A DNA stretch of 64,000 bases from the NCBI GenBank assembly GCA_039707655.1, contig CM077663.1, positions 434,513,830 to 434,577,829 of the forward strand. The letters run 5' to 3'. Positions 1 to 11,606 of the stretch are shown piece by piece. The position numbers and the translations under genes are program-made. Origin of the DNA: Elymus sibiricus. Taxonomy: Eukaryota > Streptophyta > Magnoliopsida > Poales > Poaceae. Position 1 is the stretch's first letter. Every line of letters starts with the position of its first letter. The notes under the pieces are model-generated. The model did not search any database, had not been told where the DNA came from, and saw nothing but the letters and a program-made list of their open reading frames with translations.

Positions 1-101
1 TAAAACAAGATTATGCTGCTGCTGCTGCAGCAGCAACAGCAAATATGCAAATATGGATCACAGGGGTAAAACAAGATTATGCTCTGCAGCAGCAGTTTTT
101 G
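1..101. repeat. CTG/CAG microsatellite with duplicated 17-mer
   Basis: A (GCT)n/(GCA)n tract is flanked by two identical 17-mers (taaaacaagattatgct at 1-17 and 67-83), so the segment looks like a small local tandem duplication around the triplet repeat. From here to about 338 no gene is recognisable. Confidence 0.7.
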
Positions 102-338
102 TTGCAAAGGGACTGAATTACACGACCCAAGTGAGTGAACTGGGCAGGTAACACGGGCATCTCGCTTGGCATTCAAGTCTGAAGGTGGCGTGTACATGAA
201 TGAAACGGAGGACCACGCCACACGGTACTGCATCCTAGGTTTCTTTTTCGACCGTATCCTAGATTTCTAACCAAGAAGAGCTGCATCTCCCTCGAGTCTG
301 GCGGCTTGGGATCTCACTACCTCGGTAATAATCCATCC

Positions 339-476
339 ATGGACGGAGCTAGCTCGAGGAACGACGGCGGCGGCGGCCAGCTAGCTCTAAGGATAATCAC
401 CGACACCCCCGCGGCTCACAGAACCCTAACGGCGAAGGATCTTCACGGACGCGTCTGCTCCTCTCGGCGGCGCTAA
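339..476 (+). other. possible short reading frame or broken first exon
   Basis: An ATG at 339 opens a 45-residue frame beginning MDGASSRNDGGGG and ending at a TAA. The surrounding 340-850 is GC-rich and CpG-rich, like the 5' end of a grass gene. No domain is recognised and no continuation is evident, so this may be a relic first exon. The other open frames in 476-870 look like composition artefacts. Confidence 0.15.
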
Positions 477-926
477 TGGCGCGCCCGCGCCCCAGTCAGC
501 CATTTCCAGCCAGACGGGACCTGGTGCTACTGGATCTGGGGAGGTTACCAGGCGAGGAGGGGTCTCACCACTCACCAGTCGGTCGGGCTACCGGTCCGGC
601 AGCTGCTCCGGCAGTGCCCGTGCGCCCGCCCGGTGCACGGACGCCCTGGACTTGCCCCGCCGATCGCCCGCCCGCCGCCGCCGACGACGCCGCCACCTGG
701 CGAGAGTTGGGGGAGTGAGGGCTCTGAGCGGAGGGAGGGAGGAAGAGACTGGGGGGAGCTGGTTGGGATTTCGGCCTGCGTTCAGTTGGGCCTTGGGCCC
801 TGGCTCAGGAGATGGCATCGAGCATGCGCTGGGCCCTTCGCTCAAAAGTAGGCCTCGGAGTAGCTTTTAGGCCAGAGAAATACACTGATCTCACATCTTC
901 ATCCCCTAAAAAAAAACTAATCTCAC

Positions 927-1511
927 ATCTTCAAGAGTTTTATGTTCTTCGTCATCGTCTAGTGATCCTCGTGTGAGAATAAATTTTACTCTTGTTCTTT
1001 TGGGGAAGCCATGAAGTTAGAGAGTTTTTTGTCCTCGCAGATCCGATTATTCGGAACTGATGAGCTTATGTTGGTGTGTCAAACTTTTTTTATTAGTTTG
1101 ATTCTTTGTGGAACTGAAATCTTTCATCGACACAATGGTGAAGATATTGTGATCCAACGGCCTGTACTTCTAGGGGTCATCTCTGGCCCAAGTACGTTTC
1201 ATCGATCAAGGCTTCATCTTTGTGGATGGGCGCTCAAGGCGCTTTTGAAAACCATTATTGATAATATTTGTGCCGGTAAAAGAATGAGAACATTGTTGCT
1301 CCAATCCAATTGCAGTCTCTTTATGGAATTCTTTGGAGTATTTTTGTTAGCAGAGATTGAAACAGAGAAGAAAGTGTTTTCAAAAGATTTCATTGCAATT
1401 CTTAGTCATAGGAGTTACTTTGTATTTTTTTTGGACGTTAGATCCAAATCAGCATACTTGTAATTGTTATGAGTATGAATAAAATTACAGGTGTTTCTCG
1501 AAAAAAAAAAC
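927..1511 (+). mobile_element. retroposon with A-tail and target-site duplication
   Basis: The segment ends in a run of ten A (1501-1510) just after a 'gaataaaatt' polyadenylation-like motif. It is bracketed by the direct repeat actaatctcac at 916-926 and 1512-1522. A 3' A-tail plus an 11-bp target duplication is the mark of LINE-driven retroposition. The 150-codon frame inside (1011-1463) resembles no family known to me; it could be a processed transcript fragment or a 5'-truncated LINE tail. Confidence 0.55.
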
Positions 1512-1756
1512 ACTAATCTCACTAAAAAAGTAATGCCCCATAAATAAGTAAAAAACTAAAAAGTATTTTTTATAAAAAATAAAAATCATTAACCAAAAAA
1601 TGCAATTCTCATAAAAATAAAAGGCCGAATAATTCAATTTACTCGATAATATATGAAGAAAAATAATAGAATCATGTAAGAGTGGGCGAAAAACTCCTCC
1701 GACAATGGTTAATGATTGGTTAAATATAATACTGTATGTAAGAGAATCTTATATTG

Positions 1757-1882
1757 TACTTCCTCCGTTCCTAAATAAGTCTTTTTAGATATTTCACTAT
1801 GAACTACATACGGATATATATAGTTCGTATGTAGTCCATAGTGGAATCTTTAAAAATACTTATATTTAGAAACGGGGAAGTA
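1757..1882. mobile_element. Stowaway MITE
   Basis: The left end (TA, then cttcctccgttcctaaata) and the right end (tatttagaaacggggaag, then TA) form the typical Stowaway terminal inverted repeat (CTCCCTCCGTTCC class) flanked by TA. The internal part folds on itself around 'actacatacggatatatatagttcgtatgtagt'. Non-autonomous Tc1/mariner derivative of about 122 bp. The remaining bases from 1523 to 2163 are AT-rich and hold nothing else I can name. Confidence 0.9.
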
Positions 1883-2163
1883 CATTTGTACTACTACATG
1901 CGAGGCTATATATTGTCGATGCATGAAAATGCATGGTGATTTTTTGTCTGCATAGCTCAAATCCTCACAAAGAAAACACACAAGTTCACAGTCTGTTACA
2001 CATCATCACTTGACTGATCATCCACACAGATGGGCCAAAAATATAATGTAAACAGCCTACAAATCCAGAATAACAACGCAAGAGCTCACAGCCTGTTACA
2101 CACACCATCACTTGACTGGTCATCATCCACAGAGGTCTACTAAAGCAAGACATCATCAGCATC

Positions 2164-4111
2164 AATGTAAGAACTGCATGCATGGATAAATGTTACACTG
2201 CTGCCTGAGCTCAACAGTGCAGGTTCAGGTGTCACTGCAGGGGAGCCCATCCTTGCAAGGCGAGTGAAGCTCCTTCATCCGGCCTGGGGGAACCCCCGGC
2301 TCCGTTGCCAAGTCCACCTCGGCTCGCCTCTCCACAGCCCTTCGCCTTGCGACCGCCGGCTTACGCAGCCCTCCTCCACCCCTTGTCCGTGAGCTTATCA
2401 CGATCTCAAGCTCCTTCTTGCGGCCGTGCCACTTCGATCGTGAAAAGAGAATAAGAGCTTGGAGTTAATGTCAGGACAAGATGAAGATGGAAAAAAACAC
2501 GTAGCGTGCAGCAGCATGGTTCAATGGGTGCAAAGAGTAAGACTGTAAGACCAAAGGGTGAATGGATCTACATTTTTGGGGCATTCTAATAAAACAAAAT
2601 TGATTTAAATAATTATGACAGTGACTGATGGACCATTTTTCTGACAAAGGAATTTATGTCACCAACCATCTCTGTTAGCCGGGAGTACTGCAAAGAAAAA
2701 AAAAAGCCTAAAAACTTTAGGATCAATCAGAAATGTATTAGGATGTAAATGTCTGTATAAGCTCAATCGCAAAAGTATTATAGGACGTAAATGCCTAGTT
2801 ATGACATTCTCATAAAACAAAACTGATCCAAATAGTTAGGACAATGATGAAACTGTTTCAATCAAAACAAAAATAGCTTGAGATTATGTAACTAGCCATC
2901 TCTGTAAACAGAGGGTCAGAATTTTTTTAGGATATAAATGTCAGAAATGTATTAGGATGCAACGCAGACAAATATAGGAAATGTCCATTACCTTGGTCAG
3001 CCTCTCTTTAAGCTTTGGTCTTGTGGATGCCAACACTTGTCTCGGCTGAGCATCTGACTTTTGCGGCACCAGCTTCTCAGGTTTCGCCTTCTTTGTTCTA
3101 GTCAGTGGCTCCATTTTCTCTTCTGCTTGAAGCTTCTTGGCAACAATGTAAGAACTCCATGCATGCATGGATGCTACCCTGCTGCCTGAGCTCAACAGTG
3201 CAGGTTCAGGTGTCACTGCAGGGGAGCCCATCCTTGCAAGGCGAGTGAAGCTCCTTCATCCGGCCTGGGGGGACCCCGGGCTCCGTCGCCAAGTCCACCT
3301 CGGCTCGCCTCTCCACAGCCCTTCGCCTTGCGACCGCCGGCTTACGCAGCCCTCCTCCACCCCTTGTCCGTGAGCTTATCACGATCTCGAGCTCCTTCTT
3401 GCGTCCGTGCCACTTTCGATCATGAAAAGAGAATATGAGCTTGGAGTTAGTGTCAGGACAAGATGAAGATGAAAAAAGAACTGTGTAGCTACAAGGAGTA
3501 AGACCAAAGGGTGAATGGGTCTACATTTTTGGGGCATTCTAATAAAACAAAAATGATTTAAATAATTATAACAGTGACTGATGGACCTTCTTTTTTTTGA
3601 CAAATGAATTCAGATTATGTCACCAACCATCTCTGTAAGCGGGGAGTACTGCAAGCAAAAAAGTAACAAGCCTAAAAGCTTTAGGATCAATGAGAAATGT
3701 ATTAGGATGTAAATGTCTATATAGACTCGATCACAAAAGTATTATAGGACATAAATGTCTGTACTTATGACATTCTCATGAAATAGAACTGATCTAAATA
3801 GTTAGGACAATGATGAACCTATTTCAAATCAAAACAAAAATAGCTTCAGATTATGTAACTAGCCATCACTGTAAACAGAGGGTCAGAAAAGTATTGGGGC
3901 ATAAATGCCAGAAAAGTATTAGGACGCAATGCAGACAAATATATGAAATGTCCATTACCTTGGTCAGCCTCTCTTTAAGCTTTGGTCTTGTGGATGCCAA
4001 CACCTGTCTCGGCTGAGCATCTGACTTTTGCGGCACCAGCTTCTCAGGTTTCGCCTTCTTTGTTCTAGTCAGTGGCTCCATTTTCTCTTCTGCTTGAAGC
4101 TTCTTGGCAAC
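2164..4111. repeat. tandem duplication of the NUMOD3-type gene's 3' end
   Basis: Unit 1 (about 2164-3146) and unit 2 (about 3147-4111) are near-identical head-to-tail copies offset by about 970-980 bp. Each holds the last exon (2225-2431 and 3206-3412), the intron before it, and the last roughly 155 bases of the penultimate exon (2992-3146 and 3959-4111). The breakpoint lies inside the penultimate exon, so only unit 2 is joined to the rest of the gene. Unit 1 lacks a start and an upstream acceptor. Confidence 0.85.
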
Positions 4112-5482
4112 GATTTTTGTCACCGCCCTTTTAAGCTTCTTGGTTACCTGTTCTTTCTCTTTGTTCCATAGGAACATACATAACATCTCAGACTGTATCT
4201 TGTCATAGCTGTCCCAGTCCAGCTTATCTTGCCCATGGTCACCTTCTCTGGCTGCCTCAGCGATACTATCTGACCATATACGAAGGAGCATCTGTCTTAA
4301 CCTGACAGAAACCATTCTCCTCTCCCATACCTTTCTCAGCGCGGCGCTTATTTTGTCTTTGCTCGATTGTCTGAAATACAAGCAAAAAGAATTTCAGAGC
4401 TACATGCCAGCTATTTATGTATACACCTTAGATATAACAGAAACATGTATTTATGATTTACCTATGCAACTGACGGTATCCCAGCATTTTCTTCTTAACC
4501 TGGGATAACAAACGGAAAAAGGAGAGCAATTGGCTTAAATTTTTAAAGACCATAACAAGAGCAGTTTGTTCTTTGCCTGATGCAAAGGCGGGTTTCTTAC
4601 ATGACATCACCTTGGGATCTCTGAGAGCCTCGATAGTGCTCTGCTTGATGCGCTGCCTGTGCTCTACAACACAAGAGAGAATGTATTACCCCTCCACACT
4701 GTACTGTCATGGCATATACTGCTTGTGTACCACATTGTCATGCACAACTGAATCGCCGAGGTAAAAAATTCTTGGCGAGAGCGTGGCCGACATACCTTGG
4801 GTTAATTTCCTTCCTTTGGTCCAGGGAGCCTTCCCCTTGTTTGCAGCACCAATCTTACGCCTTCTCTCGATCTCCTTCTCCGATAAACCACCGGGATAGG
4901 CACACCCTAATTCCAGATTCGACGGTGAGCGATCGTCTTGTACTTGCCCCATCATATCGCTCTGGTTGGCTGAAAATGCAGAAGAACAATGAAGGGGCCA
5001 TCGCTCGTCCACTTGCCTGCAACGAGCCTGTACTCTGACGGATGGTTGGGGAAAAACAAGCTCCCCATGCAGTGTGAACCGACCGAGCCGTCGAACTCCT
5101 TTCTGCTCCGGTGGCATGTGGCGCTTGCAGCTTACGAGCCTGGCTCTTGGAGACGCGGCGGCAGCAGCGCACTGGAAGGCCATGGTATGCACGGTCATCC
5201 TGCATGTGCGCACAATTTGGTTTCAGTGAGCGTTCAGTCTTCTGTTCAGTGTTCACTGAAGAAAATTCAGCAATTTGGACTCGACGGCCTTGAGCTATAC
5301 TACTAGTAGGAAGCTGAACTTGTGTGAAGATGGTTATTTACAGATGTAGCTATACTACTACTTGGCGGCGGCAGCAGCAAAGTAGATGCAGCATGAGCAT
5401 CCGAAGTGAAGAGAAGAGTGTGGAGGAGGGAGAAACGGTGGCTGTTGGAAGAATACCTGGCGCAATGCGGGGCCGCCGCCAT
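3206..5482 (-). CDS. plant NUMOD3-motif nuclear protein, six exons
   Basis: Spliced by hand on the minus strand: 5482-5457, 5199-4796, 4663-4611, 4499-4462, 4370-3959 and 3412-3206. All junctions are GT-AG, every phase agrees, and the product is 379 residues. Seen: an alanine-rich N-terminus, then near residue 110 a basic NUMOD3-like motif (KIGAANKGKAPWTKGRK), a second helix motif (HRQRIKQSTIEALRDP), a repeat of it (KDKISAALRKVWERR), an acidic-aromatic stretch LDWDSYDKI, a Lys-rich coiled region, and a WHGRKKELEIVISSRTR tail. NUMOD3 is a DNA-binding motif of homing endonucleases; plant proteins with this layout lack the nuclease domain and have no firm function known to me. The N-terminus could be an organelle transit peptide (inference). 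The start was chosen because exon 1 (ATG at 5482) joins exon 2 in phase; an internal ATG at 5183 is the alternative. No lesion seen. Confidence 0.8.
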
Positions 5483-6371
5483 GGATTTCGTGAGGAGCGA
5501 GGCCCGAGGCCAAACGGAGCAGAGCGTTTAGCGCTGGTTCGAACCGGGAAGAGCAAGGAGGTTGGGGAGCTGGCCGCCGGCGGCGGCAACAGCAGCAGCC
5601 TGAGCCGGAGGGAGGGGAGGAACTGGCCGGCAGGCGAGTGGATTTGGATAGGATGCTTTACGACGAGCAGGGCCGCCCCGGGCCCTCGGAGTGAAAAGCC
5701 TGCTGGGCGCCTGGGCCTCGCTTAGGTTGACAGGTTCAGATGAGCAGCGACATTGACGATTATATAGACTAAAAAAAAAAGATTGACGATTAGATGGATG
5801 GAGTTTGCGTACGTAATTAACGGAGGAATAAGCCCTAGAAAAAGGGAAAACTTTACGGCAGCATAGAGGTATACGATTACTTTGACCTTTGACGGATTGA
5901 TATAGATTGTATTGGATTGATCTGTAACTTGTGTGCCAATTTTCAAGTATTTATTTTTATTCAGCATCGTCATGTCATCTAGACGACGAGTATATATGCA
6001 GCTGATGGTGATAAGAGAAAACATATGCATGCGTTGATAGAATCACATAAGGGATCCATTCAGCGGAGGAGGAACAAACTAATCAATCAAGAAGAAAATA
6101 ATCCTAGAGAAGACAAATGTCAACATACCACGGGATGATAACAATGTGAGTGACAATGATCTCATATTTAATTCATCTGCTACGGAATGCTAGTGTAGAC
6201 GAGAAACTTGTTTTTACTATGGATATTTACGAATCAAGGACCTGGGGACATTTCATATATATGATGTGCATTAAATCGTATTTCCATATTTTTGTTAAAG
6301 GGCCCCGGGTTCTTGTTTGGCCCCGGGCCCCGGAAATCTCAGGACCGGCCTTGACGACGAGGAGCATCTTG
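5483..6371. other. 5' flank of the NUMOD3-type gene, then AT-rich spacer
   Basis: Bases 5483-5725 are GC-rich and probably hold the promoter-proximal part and 5' UTR of the minus-strand gene. From 5726 to 6371 the sequence is AT-rich with no supported gene. A short stretch at 5222-5262 (gcgttcagtcttctgttcagtg) weakly resembles the interspersed repeat seen at 16672, 31893, 35876 and 58072. Confidence 0.4.
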
Positions 6372-7070
6372 GGAGGTGTTTGTTTCGCGTCCTTTTGTCC
6401 GTTATCCGATTACAGCGCGATATAATACCGTTAAACACGTTTGGTTTCCTTGGCCCGTAATCGATTACCCTGGAAACAAATACCAGCGCAGTGCAAGGCC
6501 CGTTCCGCCCATGACCCACCGGTAATGATTGGCGTTACCGCTCCCTCGTCCCTTTCGTGGATCTCATCTGCCTTCCTTCCCCTAATCTGGAACCCCGGCG
6601 AGCGCGCTCAATCTGGAACACCGGCGAGAGCGCCATCGCCGGCGAAGCCGTGCACGGCACCACTGCACGCTTCCTGGTCAGCTTCTTGCCCTGGTCCGTG
6701 GCGGCCGCGTTAGCTCCTACGATCCTGTTCTCGGGCAGCCAGAACCCATTAGCCGACGACGGTGCCGGCGTGGTGGCCGACAGCGACGGCATGTCACCCT
6801 TCTGCCGCGGCGTTGGCAGGTTTTCCTCTCGCCTCACGATGCTCTTGATTGAGGCGGACGCCATGGCTGCTCTCCATGGAAAGCTCTGATCGTCCAGACC
6901 ATCAGAGCAACGAAGGCAACATGCGGCAGCATAATTTCATTTTCTGAGATTGTGATTCCATTGCCTGAGATCAACCAAACACGTTTTCATTTGACCGCAT
7001 TCCCTTTACGTTAACAGCGTAAGTTGATACAGATTACATTTGCGTTTACAGCGCCGAACCAAACACCTCC
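6372..7070. mobile_element. PIF/Harbinger (Tourist-like) element with GC-rich cargo
   Basis: Ends GGAGGTGTTTGtTTCG and CGAACCAAACACCTCC are inverted repeats. They are flanked by a 3-bp direct repeat TTG (6369-6371, 7071-7073), as expected for PIF/Harbinger insertions. The 699-bp body is too short for a transposase. Its middle (6535-6864) is GC-rich and open on the minus strand for 109 codons starting MASASIKSIVRREE, unlike the AT-rich ends, so it may be a captured host exon. I do not recognise the protein. Confidence 0.7.
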
Positions 7071-7073
7071 TTG

Positions 7074-8109
7074 GGGTTAGGCTGGGCCTGCTCACTGCGA
7101 CATTCGCACAGGGCCTCCTTTCCCCTCCCAGCCAAACCGGCCCACGCAATCTTGGGGGTGCATCGACCTCGGCATATCCTATTTGGCGCTTCAGGCGCAT
7201 TTAGTTATTGTTTTCCTTTTTTTCTTAAATTTCATGAAATTTTTCCAAAATCGGTGAAGTTTAAAAGAAATGATTTTTTTTCTAAAATTTTGAACTTTTT
7301 ACATAATTTGATGAACTTTTTTTAAAATGAATGAATGTTACAAAAATTTCTGCAAAATCGATGAACTTTTTTAAAAACAATTGCTGAGCTTTTTTCAAAC
7401 TGGATGAACAATTTGAGAATTCAATGATTTTTTTTTGAATTGATGAACTTTTTTCAAATCCATGAACTTTTTTGAATTCATATTCCTTTTCCTTTTTTGA
7501 TGATTTTTCCTGGCCGTTTCTCGTTTTTTTCTCAAATGTGAACGTTTACATGGGCCGGCCAACCAGCGCGGCGCGTGGGCGCCACAAAGCTTCCCAAGTA
7601 ATATCAGGGTACAACCCCTTTAAAAAAACTAATCAGGGTACAGTTCTAAAAAAAAGGAGACATCTTTTCCCTCTCGCTAGGGTTCTATCTTCTCCCGAAG
7701 GCTATTCCGCCGCCATCGAGACCTTTCTCCCTGCCACCGCTTCCCTCCCATGTAAACGTCTCAAATTCTGTATTTTCCAGCTTCATATTTTTTGTTGATG
7801 CCTCAAGGTCAATCTCCACCTTGATATTCTTTCTTCCTGATGCCGAGTTACCAACCCCCATTGATGAGGAAGCTGTCGCCATCGATTCAATCTATTATCC
7901 AAACCCTCTCGTCAATATGCAACGAAACTGAGACTGGGTCGATGGACACACCGACCCCTTTATGAGTCCAAGTGTGCTCATGGTCAAGGAGGAAGCTGAC
8001 CAGGAATCGGTGATGGCCAAGGAGAAGAATCAATGGTGGCCACGATCGTCGGAGTAGGGAAACCCTAGTCGCCTAGGGTATTTCTATCAGATGTCCCTGT
8101 AGGGACTAG
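7074..8109. other. AT-rich repeat debris and an unrecognised gene fragment
   Basis: 7200-7500 is a low-complexity run of degenerate 'gatgaacttttttcaaa' repeats, a pattern common in Triticeae intergenic DNA. 7650-8062 is better structured. On the plus strand it reads in pieces (DAELPTPIDEEAVAID, then SIYYPNPLVNM) with a stop after NMQRN and another frame-open stretch up to a TAG near 8055. It looks like a decayed coding fragment; function unknown. Confidence 0.3.
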
Positions 8110-9150
8110 CAGTGGTGGAGCTTGAAAGAAATCAGAGGAGGGGCGAAACTGTAAAACAAAAAAAGAAAGAAAACAAAATCATACAAATACAACCAGTTAG
8201 ATATTGCAAATATCGAGAAACTTAGATAATTATATTGATCTTGTCCACATTAGCTTACAAAATACATTTCTAATTTTAATTACATGTATAACCTACTCCA
8301 TAAGAAAAGAAACTATACCAAAATACAAGTATTTAATAATGGAGTATTCAGTTCACTACAGATCAGCTCTTCATTTCTTTGCATCCCTAAAGTGCATGAT
8401 AACATCTTCATGGTTTTACTTCCCCGTGATTTCACTCTCTATGTTTACCACCAAGTTAGTGGCTACATAATCATCTTCCGTAATATTATGTAGCCTTGTC
8501 TTAATGATCTTCAAAGTAGAGAATGCTCGCTTGACACTTGTTGTAGAAACTAGAAGAGTTAGAAGCAATCGCATCAACCAATCAACCAAATCGTAGATAG
8601 AGTGTCTCGACGCACATCATCTCTTTGATTAGATGGATATTGTCAAATTTGTGGACGTAGTGCTCGATCCCGCTGCAAGAATTTGTTCCCTAGAAATATG
8701 ACTTCATTTATGATGAAATTGTTGTCGCGGCAACGAAGGAATGTGGTCCATGTTGCTCAAATTCCAGCAACAACAGAGGAGGCTGAACATGTATTGCTTC
8801 GGTTTGAGTTAGTTCATCAGCTTTACATTCAACTGAATCACCTCTCTTTCTTTTGAAACATGCATCAATTGTTTCCCCCAAAGCATCACTGCGTCCTTTT
8901 GTAAAGGACAATTTCTATCCATCTCAAAATCCTTGACTTTTCCCCAACCTAGAAAGAAAATGCGGAATCAAAATACTCTAAATGTCCACAATTTCTACAA
9001 GGGAGAGAGTCGGCGAGGGCAGTTTGCTCACCAGCTCCCTTTGGCACTCTGTGCGGCGATGTTGTTGCCTGATGCTCTTGGCGTCCGTGCGGTGGCGACG
9101 AGATGAGGTCAGGACTCAGCAGCTCACTTTGTCTCAAAATAATAATTCTA
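8110..9150. mobile_element. decayed hAT-type element (right end not found)
   Basis: Starts CAGTGGTGGAGCTTGAAA, close to the left terminus of the well-defined hAT element at 10438 (CAGGGGCGGAGCCAGAAA). Its GC-rich last 150 bases (ctcaccagctccctttggc...gtgcggtggcgacgag) resemble the 3' part of that element. I could not find a matching right terminal repeat or 8-bp target duplication, so the limits are approximate. No transposase frame survives. At 9133-9215 there are three copies of a 'tatatccattaga'-like motif. Confidence 0.35.
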
Positions 9151-9575
9151 ATGGATATATATCTAAGGCGACAAATATATCCATTAGATTTTTTTAGGCA
9201 AATATATCCATTAGATGATTAATTGGGCCTGCGCATATGGATATGCGTCCATTTTGGTGGGCTGGGAGAGAATCCGTTCTGGCCTAAGAAACTGGGCCTG
9301 TAATCCCCTAGCCAGACACTCTTCAATTTGGCAAAAAAAAGAAAGAAAAATCAAAGCTGTGTCTACTCCGTGCCGACTGCCGTGTCTCTGATCCACATTC
9401 CCCGCGCCGGTGCGGCTTCGCCTCGATCGCCGCCGCCGCCGTCTCGTTCATCGCCGAGCTTCAGGTACGCTGCCCTCCTATTCCTTACAATGAGATACAT
9501 CCGGGAGGACCGCATCTCAAGTTCTCAACCCTAAACGAACTGCCTCTACCACTCGTAGCAGTTCCTGTCGAGGGA

Positions 9576-10301
9576 ATGGAGAAGAGGAGGAGGAGCAGGC
9601 GGTGGAGGGCCTCCCCGACGACCTCGTGTGGGAGTTCCTGTCGAGGGTGCCGTACCGGTCGCTGTGCCGCTTCAAGTGCGTGTCGACGTCATGGCTCGCG
9701 CTGTGTTCTGACCCCGCCGTCCGCCGGAGGTCGCCGCAGACGCTCTCCGGCTTCTTCAGCCTCTCCCGCAGCGGCAGCACCCGTTTCGTCAACCTGTCCG
9801 GGAGAGGCCGGCCGCTGGTCGACCCCTCCCTCCCTTTCCTGGACGGCTTCGAGCACGTCAAGCTCCTAAATTGCTGCGGCGGCATCCTCCTCTGCCATGG
9901 CATTCGAGCAGAGCATGCAGAATACGTCGTGTGCAGCCCCGCCACCGGGAAGATCTGGGCCGTGCTGCCCGTGCCTGGGTGGTGCTTACCGGATATCGGT
10001 TTGGATTCTCGAGGATTATGCTAGTGGACAGTGGACCTTAAAGCACACAACCAGCGTTCTTGAGCTGTTAGGAAGGCCTATTTGTCGAGAGCACAGAGAG
10101 TATTATGTCTTTGTTGCACTCCATCCAGAACGTAACCTGGTTTTTCTTAATGGCGGGGTAGAGCCGAAACAGACACTTATGTCGTATGATATGGATACCC
10201 AGAAGTTGCATGTTATCTGCAATCTTGAAGATTATCAGATGCAAAATTTTCGACCTTACACTCCATGCTTTGTGGAATGGTCGCCGTCAAATGCTCACTG
10301 A
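9576..10301 (+). pseudogene. F-box protein pseudogene, internally deleted
   Basis: Starts with an F-box (MEGLPDDLVWEFLSRVPYRS at 9602), followed by the conserved LNCCGGILLCHG stretch of plant F-box/F-box-associated-domain proteins. At about 9978 the frame breaks: compared with the inverted copy at 33306-34435, roughly 385 bases are missing between GTGCCTG and GGTGGTGCTTACC. The C-terminal part (AYRISVWILEDYASGQW ... NFRPYTPCFVEW) continues in another frame to a TGA at 10301. Such proteins are normally SCF ubiquitin-ligase substrate adaptors; this copy can make only the F-box and a short tail. A GC-rich 5' leader (9400-9570) is also shared with the other copy. Confidence 0.8.
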
Positions 10302-10437
10302 AGTTCAGAGCAGCTTCATATTTGCGTACTTGGCATGACTCCTTCATGAAAATCGGTTGTTCGGTATGGTAAAGATCTTCTAGTTTTGGCAATGGTCTGA
10401 ATAAGTCCTACATCTACTCCAATTTGGTTTTCTTATC

Positions 10438-11470
10438 CAGGGGCGGAGCCAGAAAATTTGGCCATTGGGTTCACTCCATAACTCATTGTGAGAACTTGGT
10501 ATTAATATGTGAAGTGTAAAGTCTAATTTTAAATTACCTTACAACAATATTATAGCACCCATAAATAGTATAATGAATAGAAATATGCTATCACATATCA
10601 CACATTGTGTTGCATTAAATATTAAAGAGTGCAAGACATACCGGTTCAATAAAATTTTAAAATCACTTGTTTACATATTATAAATAAAGTAGTATCAAAT
10701 AACTTTGTAGCTCCATGTGTAGCTTCTCATCTTCCTGGAACATTTAAAAAATGACAAGTTAGTTTGACAAATTTAGAATAAATACTATCAAGCGAAATAA
10801 TCTTGTAAAGGCACTCACATTTTAGAGTGTTCCCTTTCTATCTTTCACCGCCTTAAAAAGATTGAAAACTGCGTCTAATGGGTGACATTGATGTGCTTGT
10901 ATCATTATCTCGATCTGGTGACCGTTTTTTCTTCGAAAAGTACCGCTCCATAGCTTAGATCAAGCAGAGTCCATGGAGAAAAGCAAATCAACAAACTAAG
11001 GCAAAAAAATCACTACCGTACTAGGGTATTACACTAGATAGAACATACATAAGAGAAAGAGGAGAGGAGATGAGACAATGTAATGTAATTACCTCAAATT
11101 TTAGGTTATAGTTGTTGCTGTTGTTGATCTGGCTGCGCCCGGCCAAGGCGGAGTCGCCCGTCGCGGCGAGGCACCAGGAGCATGAACCGATGAGAGAGAG
11201 ATCAGATTGGAAAAGGAAAAGACGCCAGCTCGTGCGGCTGCGTAGATGCCTAATCACGGTGATTAATTCATTACGGCAAGGAGTCAATGACTCGTAGTGG
11301 CCTCGTGGGCTGTTCACTTTTGGGCCCTCACCTGATAACCTTTCCTTGATGGGGTCAGTCACAACTTTTTAATGGGTTCACACCTAGTAAACATGCATCT
11401 ACATACACGCACGGAGCAAAATTCGTTGGGTTCAATTGAACCCAACGCTTATACGGTGGCTCCGCCGCTG
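10438..11470. mobile_element. non-autonomous hAT element
   Basis: Terminal repeats CAGGGGCGGAGCCA and TGGCTCCGCCGCTG are inverted copies with one mismatch. The element is bounded by the 8-bp target duplication ttcttatc (10430-10437 and 11471-11478), diagnostic of hAT. The uninterrupted site is present in the inverted F-box copy near 33165-33175 (revcomp gttttcttatcagtta). Length 1,033 bp with no intact transposase. Confidence 0.92.
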
Positions 11471-11606
11471 TTCTTATCAGTTGGCGTCGAGGTGCATGCG
11501 TTTTTGTGGCTTTGAACAATGTTGGCTAGGTAATGAGAACTAGTAGGCTACCCTTCACTTTCGAAAAGAAAAGTAAGCTACCCTTCAATCAGTTATCTTT
11601 CCCTAA

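Noticed and set aside
1011..1463. 150-codon plus frame as a host gene
   Set aside because: It lies wholly inside a TSD-flanked, A-tailed retroposon and shows no recognisable domain.
4707..5256. Overlapping 133-codon frame (4855-5256, minus) and 109-codon plus frame
   Set aside because: Shadows of exon 2 of the NUMOD3-type gene in other frames; only the spliced frame carries the family motifs.
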